DNA of 14,519 nucleotides from Microcaldota archaeon (GTDB lineage: Archaea > Micrarchaeota > Micrarchaeia > Anstonellales > Bilamarchaeaceae), in assembly GCA_013331535.1 (NCBI GenBank), contig DUGF01000084.1, positions 1 through 14,519 of the forward strand, given 5' to 3'. Positions 1-5,900 of this stretch are shown here, one piece after another. How positions within the stretch are numbered: position 1 is the first letter of the stretch; every line of letters begins with the position of its first letter. Made by a program: the position numbers and the translations under genes. Below the pieces are notes generated by a model, which worked only from the letters and a program-made list of their open reading frames with translations, made no database searches and had not been told where the DNA came from.

Positions 1-621
1 GGCGCGGAAATCGCAATAAGCGATAAATATTCCGATGGCTCGAAGTTCATGGCAGGGGACGAGCTCAGTGATTATGAGAAAGCTTTTTCAAACGAAAAGC
101 TGGATATAAACCAGATTAAGGATATTGATTCTATCATCTCGGCAATAAAAGAAAGAGTTTATTACGCGGGAAGTGTGGCTTTGGGAAATTCATCCAATGT
201 AACGCTCTCAAACAGGCTGATAGATTCGTCATTTATTTACAAATCCCATGAAGTGTGCTACAGCAAATATGTTGCCTATGCCCATTTCACAAGATTCAGT
301 GAGCGCGTTTTCGGCTCAACATTTGTCAGCAAAACAAAATTCTGCATAAAGAATTACGAGACCTTCGAGGACACGCGCATTATGGAAACCGTGAGGACTT
401 ACCACTCGTCTGATTGCTATTACACGTCAAACTGCGAAAACTGCCAGAACTGTTTGTTCAGTTTTAATCTAAGGAACCAAAATAATTGCATTGGAAACCT
501 GGAATTAGCGCCTGATAAATTCAAGGCGTTGAAGGAAAAACTGGTTGGGGACATAAGGCAGACTCTGGAATCCAGGAAGGATCTGAAATCCATAGTAGAA
601 ATAATCGGAGAGGTGAGCTAA
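1..621 (+). CDS. Cys-rich solenoid-like protein A, 5' end missing
   Basis: The frame is open from base 1 to a TAA at 619-621, giving 206 residues. ATG49 lies inside the frame but has no Shine-Dalgarno before it, so the true start is probably left of the window. Function is not recognised. The C-terminal half carries a Cys cluster (NCENCQNC) followed by a segment (LRNQNNCIGN, then a charged helix) that resembles, from memory, the end of a Cys-rich family common in CPR and DPANN genomes. From the motif ERVFG onward every Cys falls on the same three-residue register, with S, T, V or I mostly filling the other register positions. This looks like a tightly wound solenoid. There is no signal peptide in the visible part and no transmembrane segment. 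The downstream gene is a co-linear paralog that starts directly after this stop codon, so the two are probably translated together. Metal binding by the Cys cluster is possible but only inferred. Confidence 0.8.
   Translation, partial: GAEIAISDKYSDGSKFMAGDELSDYEKAFSNEKLDINQIKDIDSIISAIKERVYYAGSVALGNSSNVTLSNRLIDSSFIYKSHEVCYSKYVAYAHFTRFSERVFGSTFVSKTKFCIKNYETFEDTRIMETVRTYHSSDCYYTSNCENCQNCLFSFNLRNQNNCIGNLELAPDKFKALKEKLVGDIRQTLESRKDLKSIVEIIGEVS
610..616 (+). promoter_or_regulatory. Shine-Dalgarno GAGGTGA of the second Cys-rich gene
   Basis: GAGGTGA lies inside the last codons of the first Cys-rich gene, five bases before ATG622. It is a near-perfect match to the archaeal anti-SD and fixes the start of the second gene. 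It also suggests translational coupling of the pair. Confidence 0.8.
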
Positions 622-1380
622 ATGCGGGAGATTGAAAAGCTGTTTCAAACCACTGCGTTGCTGTTGTTTGGCAAAAAGCTTGATGGTCTTGATTCTTATG
701 GGGATTGGCTGAGAAGCGGTTTTCCTTCAGGTATTCGGCTCATAAAATCCGTAAAAAGCAATAAACTGGTTTGTGTCCCCCCGGTTTATTTCTTTAAGCT
801 CATGGAAAACAATATGGTTACCCTTGACGAGTCGCTTGAGCTTGGGCGCTTAAAGTTGACAGAGGAGCAGGTTTGCAACCTGACCCTGGAAAATGCATCC
901 CAGCTGCTCTCAGATATAAAAACAACCACATGCGAAATCATTTACGGTCAGAATCTTGGCACAGAAGAATGCGCAGGCTATGGCCCGACCCAGCACTGCT
1001 ATAGGAGCGTGTTCAACTGGTTTGCAAAACACAATGGGTATGCCTTCATGGCAAGAACCTGTGAAAGCATATTCGGATGTTCCAATGTTCTGGACTGCCA
1101 GTTCAGCATGCGTTGCTTCAACTCAGCGAAGCTTGTCAGGTGCTTTGAGGTTGCGGATTCCAACAACTGCAAGGATTCATATTTCTGCTACAACTCCGAG
1201 AACCTGGACAACTGTATGTTCTGCTTTAACACAAAATCAAAAAGATACGCGATTGCAAACGTGGAAGTAGGCAAGGAGAAATACCTGGAAATAAAGGCAA
1301 AGGTCATAGCGCAGCTCTTTTCAGAGCTGGAAAAAACAAAGAAGCTGAAGTACGGGATATTCAATTTGGCTTCGTTCTGA
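622..1380 (+). CDS. Cys-rich solenoid-like protein B, paralog of the preceding gene
   Basis: This is a 252-residue protein with 14 cysteines and no recognised function. ATG622 follows the upstream stop with no gap and has a strong GAGGTGA site. Residues 1-100 form a mixed N-terminal region, 104-201 the Cys-rich core, and 205-250 a charged helical tail (KSKRYAIANVEVGKEKY). Cys 117, 126, 147, 153, 159, 165, 174, 183, 189, 198 and 201 are all separated by multiples of three, and the register positions between them are S, V or L. Over 57 residues (about 147-203) it aligns without gaps to the upstream protein, sharing FG, an EN pair, N.C and F.FN. A period-three Cys/Ser register is known from the 12-residue beta-helical coils of Tenebrio antifreeze protein, so a narrow beta-solenoid is a plausible fold. 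No signal peptide is seen, so cytoplasmic location with reduced or metal-bound Cys is likelier than disulfides. It converges on ileS with a 31-nt gap. Confidence 0.85.
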   Translation: MREIEKLFQTTALLLFGKKLDGLDSYGDWLRSGFPSGIRLIKSVKSNKLVCVPPVYFFKLMENNMVTLDESLELGRLKLTEEQVCNLTLENASQLLSDIKTTTCEIIYGQNLGTEECAGYGPTQHCYRSVFNWFAKHNGYAFMARTCESIFGCSNVLDCQFSMRCFNSAKLVRCFEVADSNNCKDSYFCYNSENLDNCMFCFNTKSKRYAIANVEVGKEKYLEIKAKVIAQLFSELEKTKKLKYGIFNLASF

Positions 1381-1411
1381 GCCTGTTGCGAATAATTTCG
1401 ATTGCCATGAT

Positions 1412-4318
1412 CTATTTTTCCTTCTTCCTTATCTCTATCTTCACCCTTCTTCCGTCAATCTCAAATTCCTTTACTTTTTTGTCTTTTTCTTCTTCCTTTC
1501 CGCATTTGGTTTCCTTTCCTGCTTCAAGTTCTATGCTCGCTGCATTTACTTCCTTTGCAAGTCCATCCTTCAGCTTTTCAAGTATTCCTTCCAGTTCTTT
1601 CTCTGCGGAAATATTGACCTCTATTTTATCTTTTTCAACAAGCACAAGATCTTTTCTCAGGCTCTGAATGCGCCGTTTTATTTCATTACCCATTGCCTCT
1701 TCGTAAAGTTCTTCGTCTATTTCAGTTGTTATATGAATATTTCCGAATGAAAATGGAGCAGAGGCAACCTTTTTATCTCCCGGAGCGGCTTCCACTACCT
1801 TGACCTCTTTTACATTTGCCACCCTTGCGATAACGCCTTCCATCGCTTTCACTGCATCCGTGCATTCATGGGATTTTGTTTCAATATAAACAGTTCGCAC
1901 AGGCCAGCGCACCTTTATGTTCGCGGTTTGTCTTATTGTAAGTGCAATAGAGCATATTTCCTTTGCAGTTTCCATCTGTTTTTCAAGCATTACGTTTATT
2001 CCACCATCGCTTTCTTTTGGCATTCCGGAAAGGGAAATCGAATCCTCATCTTCATATTTCGTAAAAAAGTTCTGATAGAAATATTCACTTACAAACGGGG
2101 CGAATGGCGCAAGCATTCTAACTGCAGCGTAAGTTGCATTGTAAAGTGCGTCAAGAGCGCCTTCGGCATTTTCACCACCCGCGATTCTTTCCTTTGCAAC
2201 TTTCATGTACCATCTGCTGATATCCTCGACTATGAATGCGCGCACTGCTTTTATCGCTTTATTCAATTCATAATCTTGCATGTGTTCATGATATTCCTTA
2301 AGCACGGAGTTGGTGCGAGAAATCAGCCATGCATCATCTGGTGAAAGTTTTCCATTTCCATCTTTTATTTTCTTTTTCGGATAAAATCTGCCAAGGAAAA
2401 CGTAAAGATTAAAGAGAATGTTCAAATCCGCGCTTGCCTCTTTCATTTCTGTCCAGTTGAATCGTAGTTCCTCCCAGATTGTGCTGCTTAAACCCCATAT
2501 TCTGAAGCTGTCTGCGCCATATTTTTCAAGTATTTCTTCGAGCGGAACAAAATTTCCGAGAGATTTGCTCATCTTCTCGCCCTTTTCGTCCACAAAAAAG
2601 CCATGCATGAGCAATCGTTTATACGGGCAGGCGTTATATCGCACAATTCCCGAACCAAGAAGGGAATAAAACCATCCGCGTATCTGGTCCTGGCCCTCTA
2701 TAATAATATCTGTTCTTTCGCTATACCTTTCAACATCCTCTTCGGAAAGCGTTGCCCATACTGCGTTGCCGGAATCAAACCAGACATCCAGTACATCTGG
2801 CACGCGTTTCATTTCCGAGCTGCATTCGCACTTAAGCACTACCTCGTCTATGTGCGGCCTGTGAAGATCCTTTAATTTCTTTGGGAGTTCATTACGGGAT
2901 CCGATTACTTTTATTTTTCCGCATTTCTCGCTTTCGCATCTCCATATCGGAAGTGGAATTCCCCAGTATCTTTGCCTCGAAATGCACCAGTCCGGAGCAC
3001 CAGAAACGAATTCACTGAATCTTTCCTTTACAAAAGCAGGGTGCCATTCAACATTGTTTATTTCTTCCATCATCCGGTCTTTTACCTTTGAAATAGTAAT
3101 AAACCATTGCTTGGTTGTACGGAATATAAGAGGTGTTTTACATCTCCAGCAGTGCGGATATCTGTGTTTTATGCGGGATTCTTTTATGAGTGCGCCATGT
3201 TCCTTCAATTCTTTTATTACTGCAGGATTTGATTCGCGCACGTTTTTTCCAGAATATTTTCCTGCCTCCTGCGTATAACAGCCATGTTCATCAACAGGGG
3301 AAAATGCTTCTATGTCATAGCGTTTTCCTATTATGAAATCTTCAGGTCCGTGCCCAGGTGCACAGTGCACAAGCCCGGTTCCTTCTTCAAGTGTAATATA
3401 TTCGTCACTTAGCACAACCCTGCGCTCACATTTTTTTTCTATCGCATCCTGAAACGGGTGTTCATATTTTTTTCCTTCGAGTTTTTTCCCACTCGTTTCC
3501 TCAAGTACAGTGCCGCTTTTATCTGCAACTTCCAAAACATGTTCAAGCCTGTCTTTTGCAACATACCATATTTCATCATCAACTTTTGCCTTGACATATG
3601 GAAGCGTTGGATGAACCATCACAGCCATGTTTCCTACAAGCGTCCATGGCGTGGTTGTCCAGATGATAAGGTATTCGTTGGCATTACCAGCCAATTTAAA
3701 CTTCACGTAGATGCTTGGATCTGTTTCTTCTCCATATTCCAATTCATAATTTGCCATTGTTGTTTCGCATCTGTAACAATATGGAAGAACGTAAATCCCT
3801 TCGTGCATGAGTCCCTTCTCCCAGGCAATTCTCAGGGTTTTCCAGCTTGAATTGATATAATCATCTTTATATGTTATGTATGGGTTTTCAAAATCCAGCC
3901 ACACGCCCAGGCTTCTGAACTGTCCGCTCATAACTCCTATATATTTTGTGGCAAATCCCTTGCATTTCTCTATGAATTTATCTATTCCGTATTTTTCAAT
4001 ATCCTGTTTGTTCTTTATACCGAGTTCCTGCTCTACTTTTACTTCTATAGGCAGTCCATGGGTATCAAATCCAGCCTGTGCGCGAACGTCTCTTCCCATC
4101 GTGCGCCAATAACGGCAAACTGCGTCTTTTATTGTCTTATTCCAGCCAGTACCTGGGTGTATCTGCCCAGTGGCATATGGAGGTCCATCGCAAAAATAAA
4201 ACGGTTCCCCCCCCGTGTGCTCCTTGGTTCCGCGGTTTTTTGCAGACACCTTTTCCTGAATTTTTTTCTTTTCCCAAAATTCAGAGATTTCCTTTTCTAT
4301 GTTTTTGTGATCATACAT
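1412..4318 (-). CDS. ileS: isoleucyl-tRNA synthetase
   Basis: This 968-residue cytoplasmic class I synthetase charges tRNA-Ile. The signature regions are in order: DGPPYATG followed by HPGT at 54-57 (the HIGH-type ATP site), the CP1 editing domain with TTTPWTL at 221-227 and GTGLVHCAPGHGPEDF near 313-328, DVWFDSG at 511-517, and KMSKS at 582-586. Cys pairs CYRC (181-184), CWRC (390-393), and C461/C466 with C497/C499 look like structural zinc sites. The HIGH motif has Pro at its second position where I, L or V is usual. ATG4318 is preceded by GGTGA four bases upstream on the minus strand, which supports this start. It is the last gene of a leftward block and its upstream gap is a heptad-repeat element with no visible TATA box. 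Transcription from the KaiC-like promoter is therefore plausible. The C-terminus is Lys/Glu rich. Confidence 0.98.
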   Translation of the reverse strand: MYDHKNIEKEISEFWEKKKIQEKVSAKNRGTKEHTGGEPFYFCDGPPYATGQIHPGTGWNKTIKDAVCRYWRTMGRDVRAQAGFDTHGLPIEVKVEQELGIKNKQDIEKYGIDKFIEKCKGFATKYIGVMSGQFRSLGVWLDFENPYITYKDDYINSSWKTLRIAWEKGLMHEGIYVLPYCYRCETTMANYELEYGEETDPSIYVKFKLAGNANEYLIIWTTTPWTLVGNMAVMVHPTLPYVKAKVDDEIWYVAKDRLEHVLEVADKSGTVLEETSGKKLEGKKYEHPFQDAIEKKCERRVVLSDEYITLEEGTGLVHCAPGHGPEDFIIGKRYDIEAFSPVDEHGCYTQEAGKYSGKNVRESNPAVIKELKEHGALIKESRIKHRYPHCWRCKTPLIFRTTKQWFITISKVKDRMMEEINNVEWHPAFVKERFSEFVSGAPDWCISRQRYWGIPLPIWRCESEKCGKIKVIGSRNELPKKLKDLHRPHIDEVVLKCECSSEMKRVPDVLDVWFDSGNAVWATLSEEDVERYSERTDIIIEGQDQIRGWFYSLLGSGIVRYNACPYKRLLMHGFFVDEKGEKMSKSLGNFVPLEEILEKYGADSFRIWGLSSTIWEELRFNWTEMKEASADLNILFNLYVFLGRFYPKKKIKDGNGKLSPDDAWLISRTNSVLKEYHEHMQDYELNKAIKAVRAFIVEDISRWYMKVAKERIAGGENAEGALDALYNATYAAVRMLAPFAPFVSEYFYQNFFTKYEDEDSISLSGMPKESDGGINVMLEKQMETAKEICSIALTIRQTANIKVRWPVRTVYIETKSHECTDAVKAMEGVIARVANVKEVKVVEAAPGDKKVASAPFSFGNIHITTEIDEELYEEAMGNEIKRRIQSLRKDLVLVEKDKIEVNISAEKELEGILEKLKDGLAKEVNAASIELEAGKETKCGKEEEKDKKVKEFEIDGRRVKIEIRKKEK

Positions 4319-4330
4319 ATGTTCACCTTT

Positions 4331-4513
4331 CTGCTACTAGCTGTTAGCTACTAGCTCCTAGTCCGGTTGTTAGTTTCGCGTTTTGTGTCTAGAGTTTCGA
4401 ATCCCGCACCGTTACGCAAGACTCGGAACCGGAAACCCGATGCGGGATGCCGGCTGCCGATTTCCGGAAACAATCCCGGTCAGTACCCAGAAGCTAATCG
4501 CTAATACCAATCT
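4331..4513. repeat. 7-nt-periodic repeat element between ileS and the small membrane gene
   Basis: Nearly the whole intergenic gap is built of 7-base units. On the left, TAG recurs exactly every 7 bases at 4338, 4345, 4352 and 4359. The centre (about 4427-4468) is GC-rich, with units such as AACCGGA, TGCCGGC, TGCCGAT and TTCCGGA, each carrying CCG or a close variant at the same phase. On the right, the complementary form appears: CCA at 4487 and CTA at 4494 and 4501. ATCCCGCA (4401-4408) and TGCGGGAT (4441-4448) form a perfect 8-bp inverted repeat. CCGGTTGTT (4363-4371) pairs with AACAATCCCGG (4469-4479) allowing a 2-nt bulge. AGCTAATCGCTA (4492-4503) also occurs at 5061-5072 in the second element. 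No ORF, TATA box or tRNA is supported here. Confidence 0.75.
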
Positions 4514-4846
4514 CTACTTTACAAATATCTTTTCCCTTATGAATGAAAGAAGAGGAGAAACCCCAATCATTATTGCAAATAAAGATACTGGGGTTTGGGC
4601 AACACCCAATTCGGCTCCCTGTTGAAGTGTAACTGCAATTATGAATCCCGCAATCGCACCAACTAATGCATGGAATGGCTTCACATTAGTATAGCTGACT
4701 ATTGCAAAACCAATCATTGCTCCTGCGAACAGGAATGGCGCATGTTTGATTGTTGTTCCAAACACTCCTAAAAAGCTAAGTCCCAGAATTATGAGTGCCG
4801 AAAGGAGTGTTGTGAACATAATTGTCTTGAATTTATCGTCAGCCAT
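4514..4846 (-). CDS. small four-helix membrane protein, unknown function
   Basis: The protein is 110 residues from ATG4846 (MADDKFKT). A longer frame begins at ATG4864, but GTGAT at 4855-4851 stands four bases before ATG4846, and the same GTGAT-type site precedes the malic enzyme start, so the shorter form is preferred. Four hydrophobic segments are visible at about 9-30, 35-53, 58-76 and 84-104, joined by short loops, with a Lys/Arg-containing end (REKIFVK). There is no signal peptide apart from helix 1, and no catalytic motif is seen. I do not recognise the family. The gene fills exactly the space between two heptad-repeat elements, which abut its stop codon and its upstream start codon. 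No TATA box is visible directly upstream, so it may be cotranscribed with the KaiC-like gene. Confidence 0.75.
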   Translation of the reverse strand: MADDKFKTIMFTTLLSALIILGLSFLGVFGTTIKHAPFLFAGAMIGFAIVSYTNVKPFHALVGAIAGFIIAVTLQQGAELGVAQTPVSLFAIMIGVSPLLSFIREKIFVK

Positions 4847-4850
4847 AAAT

Positions 4851-4855
4851 ATCAC
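4851..4855 (-). promoter_or_regulatory. Shine-Dalgarno GTGAT choosing ATG4846
   Basis: On the minus strand GTGAT precedes ATG4846 with a 4-nt spacer. ATG4864 has only a weak AAGG ahead of it. The site favours the 110-residue form of the membrane protein. Confidence 0.5.
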
Positions 4856-4949
4856 GAATGTCATGAGCCTTGGGCAATGAGCCCATAGTTTCTAGCCAGT
4901 AGCTTTTAGCAATTAGTTATTAGTATGTAGTTATTAGATCGTAGTATCC

Positions 4950-4974
4950 CGATCCAACTTTGTTTGTTGGATCG
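4950..4974. repeat. 9-bp hairpin in the core of the symmetric element
   Basis: CGATCCAAC (4950-4958) and GTTGGATCG (4966-4974) are perfect inverted repeats around a 7-nt T-rich loop. The hairpin lies between the outer arm 4941-4947 and the second core hairpin. Confidence 0.8.
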
Positions 4975-4978
4975 ACCT

Positions 4979-5040
4979 ATTCAGAACCAACGGAATAAAA
5001 CCGAGAATTTCAAATCGGTATTACTTAGTTGGTTCTGAAT
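4979..5040. repeat. 62-nt palindrome, 13-bp perfect arms
   Basis: ATTCAGAACCAAC (4979-4991) and GTTGGTTCTGAAT (5028-5040) are perfect inverted repeats. Inside them ACCGA (5000-5004) pairs with TCGGT (5015-5019), and most intervening bases can also pair, leaving a loop of about 10 nt. Together with the 9-bp hairpin and the GTAGTAT/ATACTAC outer arms (4941-4947, 5039-5045) this can fold as a three-way junction. Confidence 0.85.
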
Positions 5041-5102
5041 ACTACGTGCTAACCCCCAACAGCTAATCGCTACTACCCAACTGCCCATTGCTCACTGCTT
5101 AA

Positions 5103-5789
5103 CTAGAATACCTTTTCTCCTACATCAACCTTTATTCCGTTCGGAAGAACCCTGAACGGCACAAGCTCACGGGAATGGTCTGTTCCTCTCATCTTGAATA
5201 TTTCAAGCGCCCGGATTCTTTTGTCTCCTTTATCCAGATTATAAAGGTTAATTATTCCGTCCATAACGAAATGTTCTATGTCAAATGTAACTGATTCCCG
5301 TTGTGGGCTTGTAGCTTCCAAAGTCGTTATCGTAGTGCAGTCTAAATTGCGGAGCAGGGAAAGAAATTCAAAAAGCGTCTGACGATATTCAATTTCCTTT
5401 GCCATTGAAAGGCGAATCATCGTAGCAGAATCAATTACTGCTCTTCTGACCTCGTGCTTTGTAATTTCATCTTCAATCGTTTCTGCAATGCCTTCCATAT
5501 CCAGCTTATCCGGTTTTATGATCTTGATGCTCTTTGCTTTTATCAATGCATCAACATCTGCAAACATCGGAAACGTGCTTTTCATGTTTGAGAGTATATC
5601 ATCTTCGGTTTCTTCAAGTGAGATATAAACTCCATTCTCTCCTGCCTGCGCTCCCCGGTAGATAAATTCAAATCCAAAAGAAGTTTTACCACATCCAGGT
5701 CCTCCTGAAAGTGCAACGTGTCTTCTTGCAGGAATTCCTCCACCTAACATTTCGTCTAATCCAGAAATACCAGTTTTTACGCGGTCCAT
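5103..5789 (-). CDS. KaiC-like RecA-superfamily ATPase
   Basis: This is a single-domain archaeal KaiC-like ATPase of 228 residues from ATG5789 (MDRVKTGISGLDEML). The start matches the usual beginning of archaeal KaiC proteins. Numbered from ATG5789, Walker A GGPGCGKTS is at 29-37, the KaiC-type paired glutamates (SLEET) at 57-61, and Walker B AVIDS at 117-121. KMRGTDHS near 199-206 is a conserved C-terminal motif of the family. An in-frame ATG5804 would add MKYQN, but neither start has a Shine-Dalgarno. The TATA-like palindrome at 5814-5821 lies about 28 nt before ATG5789 and would place the transcript start there, suggesting a leaderless mRNA. The family binds and hydrolyses ATP, and its members are usually regulatory or recombinase-like; the target here is unknown. 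It is divergent from rfcS and probably heads a KaiC, membrane protein, ileS transcript. Confidence 0.92.
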   Translation of the reverse strand: MDRVKTGISGLDEMLGGGIPARRHVALSGGPGCGKTSFGFEFIYRGAQAGENGVYISLEETEDDILSNMKSTFPMFADVDALIKAKSIKIIKPDKLDMEGIAETIEDEITKHEVRRAVIDSATMIRLSMAKEIEYRQTLFEFLSLLRNLDCTTITTLEATSPQRESVTFDIEHFVMDGIINLYNLDKGDKRIRALEIFKMRGTDHSRELVPFRVLPNGIKVDVGEKVF

Positions 5790-5813
5790 ATTTTGATATT
5801 TCATGATAAAGCT

Positions 5814-5821
5814 TATTAATA
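5814..5821. promoter_or_regulatory. palindromic TATA box of the divergent kaiC-like / rfcS promoter
   Basis: TATTAATA is its own reverse complement and sits in the only spacer between two divergent genes. Leftward, its centre is about 28 nt from ATG5789. Rightward it would start transcription near 5845, leaving about 56 nt of leader before ATG5901. The direction and use are inferred from spacing only. Confidence 0.5.
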
Positions 5822-5835
5822 TAGCCGCCGAATTG

Positions 5836-5845
5836 TTGCTAGCAA
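5836..5845. repeat. 10-bp palindrome TTGCTAGCAA, possible operator
   Basis: A perfect 10-bp palindrome lies between the shared TATA box and rfcS, overlapping the predicted rightward transcript start. That is a typical position for a repressor site. No regulator is identified and it may be chance. Confidence 0.3.
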
Positions 5846-5890
5846 TTGTTTTTGAATTTCGTTTGCATTAATGTTTGCAATATCACATCT

Positions 5891-5894
5891 GGTG
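5891..5894 (+). promoter_or_regulatory. Shine-Dalgarno GGTG choosing ATG5901 of rfcS
   Basis: GGTG stands six bases before ATG5901, whereas ATG5871 has no such site. Starting at 5901 also removes a ten-residue hydrophobic extension that RfcS proteins normally lack. Confidence 0.5.
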
Positions 5895-5900
5895 CCTCTT

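Larger units (their letters stand above)
4865..5102. repeat. dyad-symmetric 7-nt-periodic repeat element with palindromic core
   Basis: This element fills the entire gap between the small membrane gene and the KaiC-like gene. TAG occurs at exactly 7-base steps nine times (4886, 4893, 4900, 4907, 4914, 4921, 4928, 4935, 4942), preceded in phase by GGGCAAT and GAGCCCA units. On the other side, units on the opposite strand start with C every 7 bases nine times from 5042 to 5098 (CTA, CTA, CCA, CTA, CTA, CCA, CCC, CTC, CTT). The two arms are mirror images about roughly position 4993: 4886 corresponds to 5100, 4934-4947 pairs with 5039-5052 with two mismatches, and GGGCAATGAGC (4872-4882) corresponds to GCCCATTGCTC (5083-5093). 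The core holds two further hairpins, listed separately. No ORF or transposase is present. It could be a mobile palindromic element, a structured intergenic RNA, or both. Confidence 0.8.

Noticed and set aside
956..1270. 104-codon plus-strand ORF inside the second Cys-rich gene
   Set aside because: It lies out of frame within a gene supported by its ribosome site and its paralog, and has no start signal of its own.
1868..4354. several plus-strand ORFs of 80-160 codons within ileS
   Set aside because: All are antisense to conserved IleRS domains and show no protein-like motifs or start signals.
4393..4408. tRNA T-arm-like TTTCGAATCCCGCA
   Set aside because: The flanking bases do not form a T-stem, and no acceptor, D or anticodon arms can be found at the right distances. 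It belongs to the heptad element.
4383..4625. 80-codon plus-strand ORF across the first heptad element
   Set aside because: It overlaps repeat sequence and the end of the small membrane gene on the other strand. It has no ribosome site and no coherent protein pattern.
4331..5102. CRISPR array
   Set aside because: Units are 7 nt, degenerate and contiguous, with no constant 24-37-nt repeats or spacers, and no cas genes are nearby.
4865..5102. insertion sequence
   Set aside because: There are inverted repeats but no transposase ORF, and I could not identify a target-site duplication. A non-autonomous element remains possible and is reported as a repeat instead.
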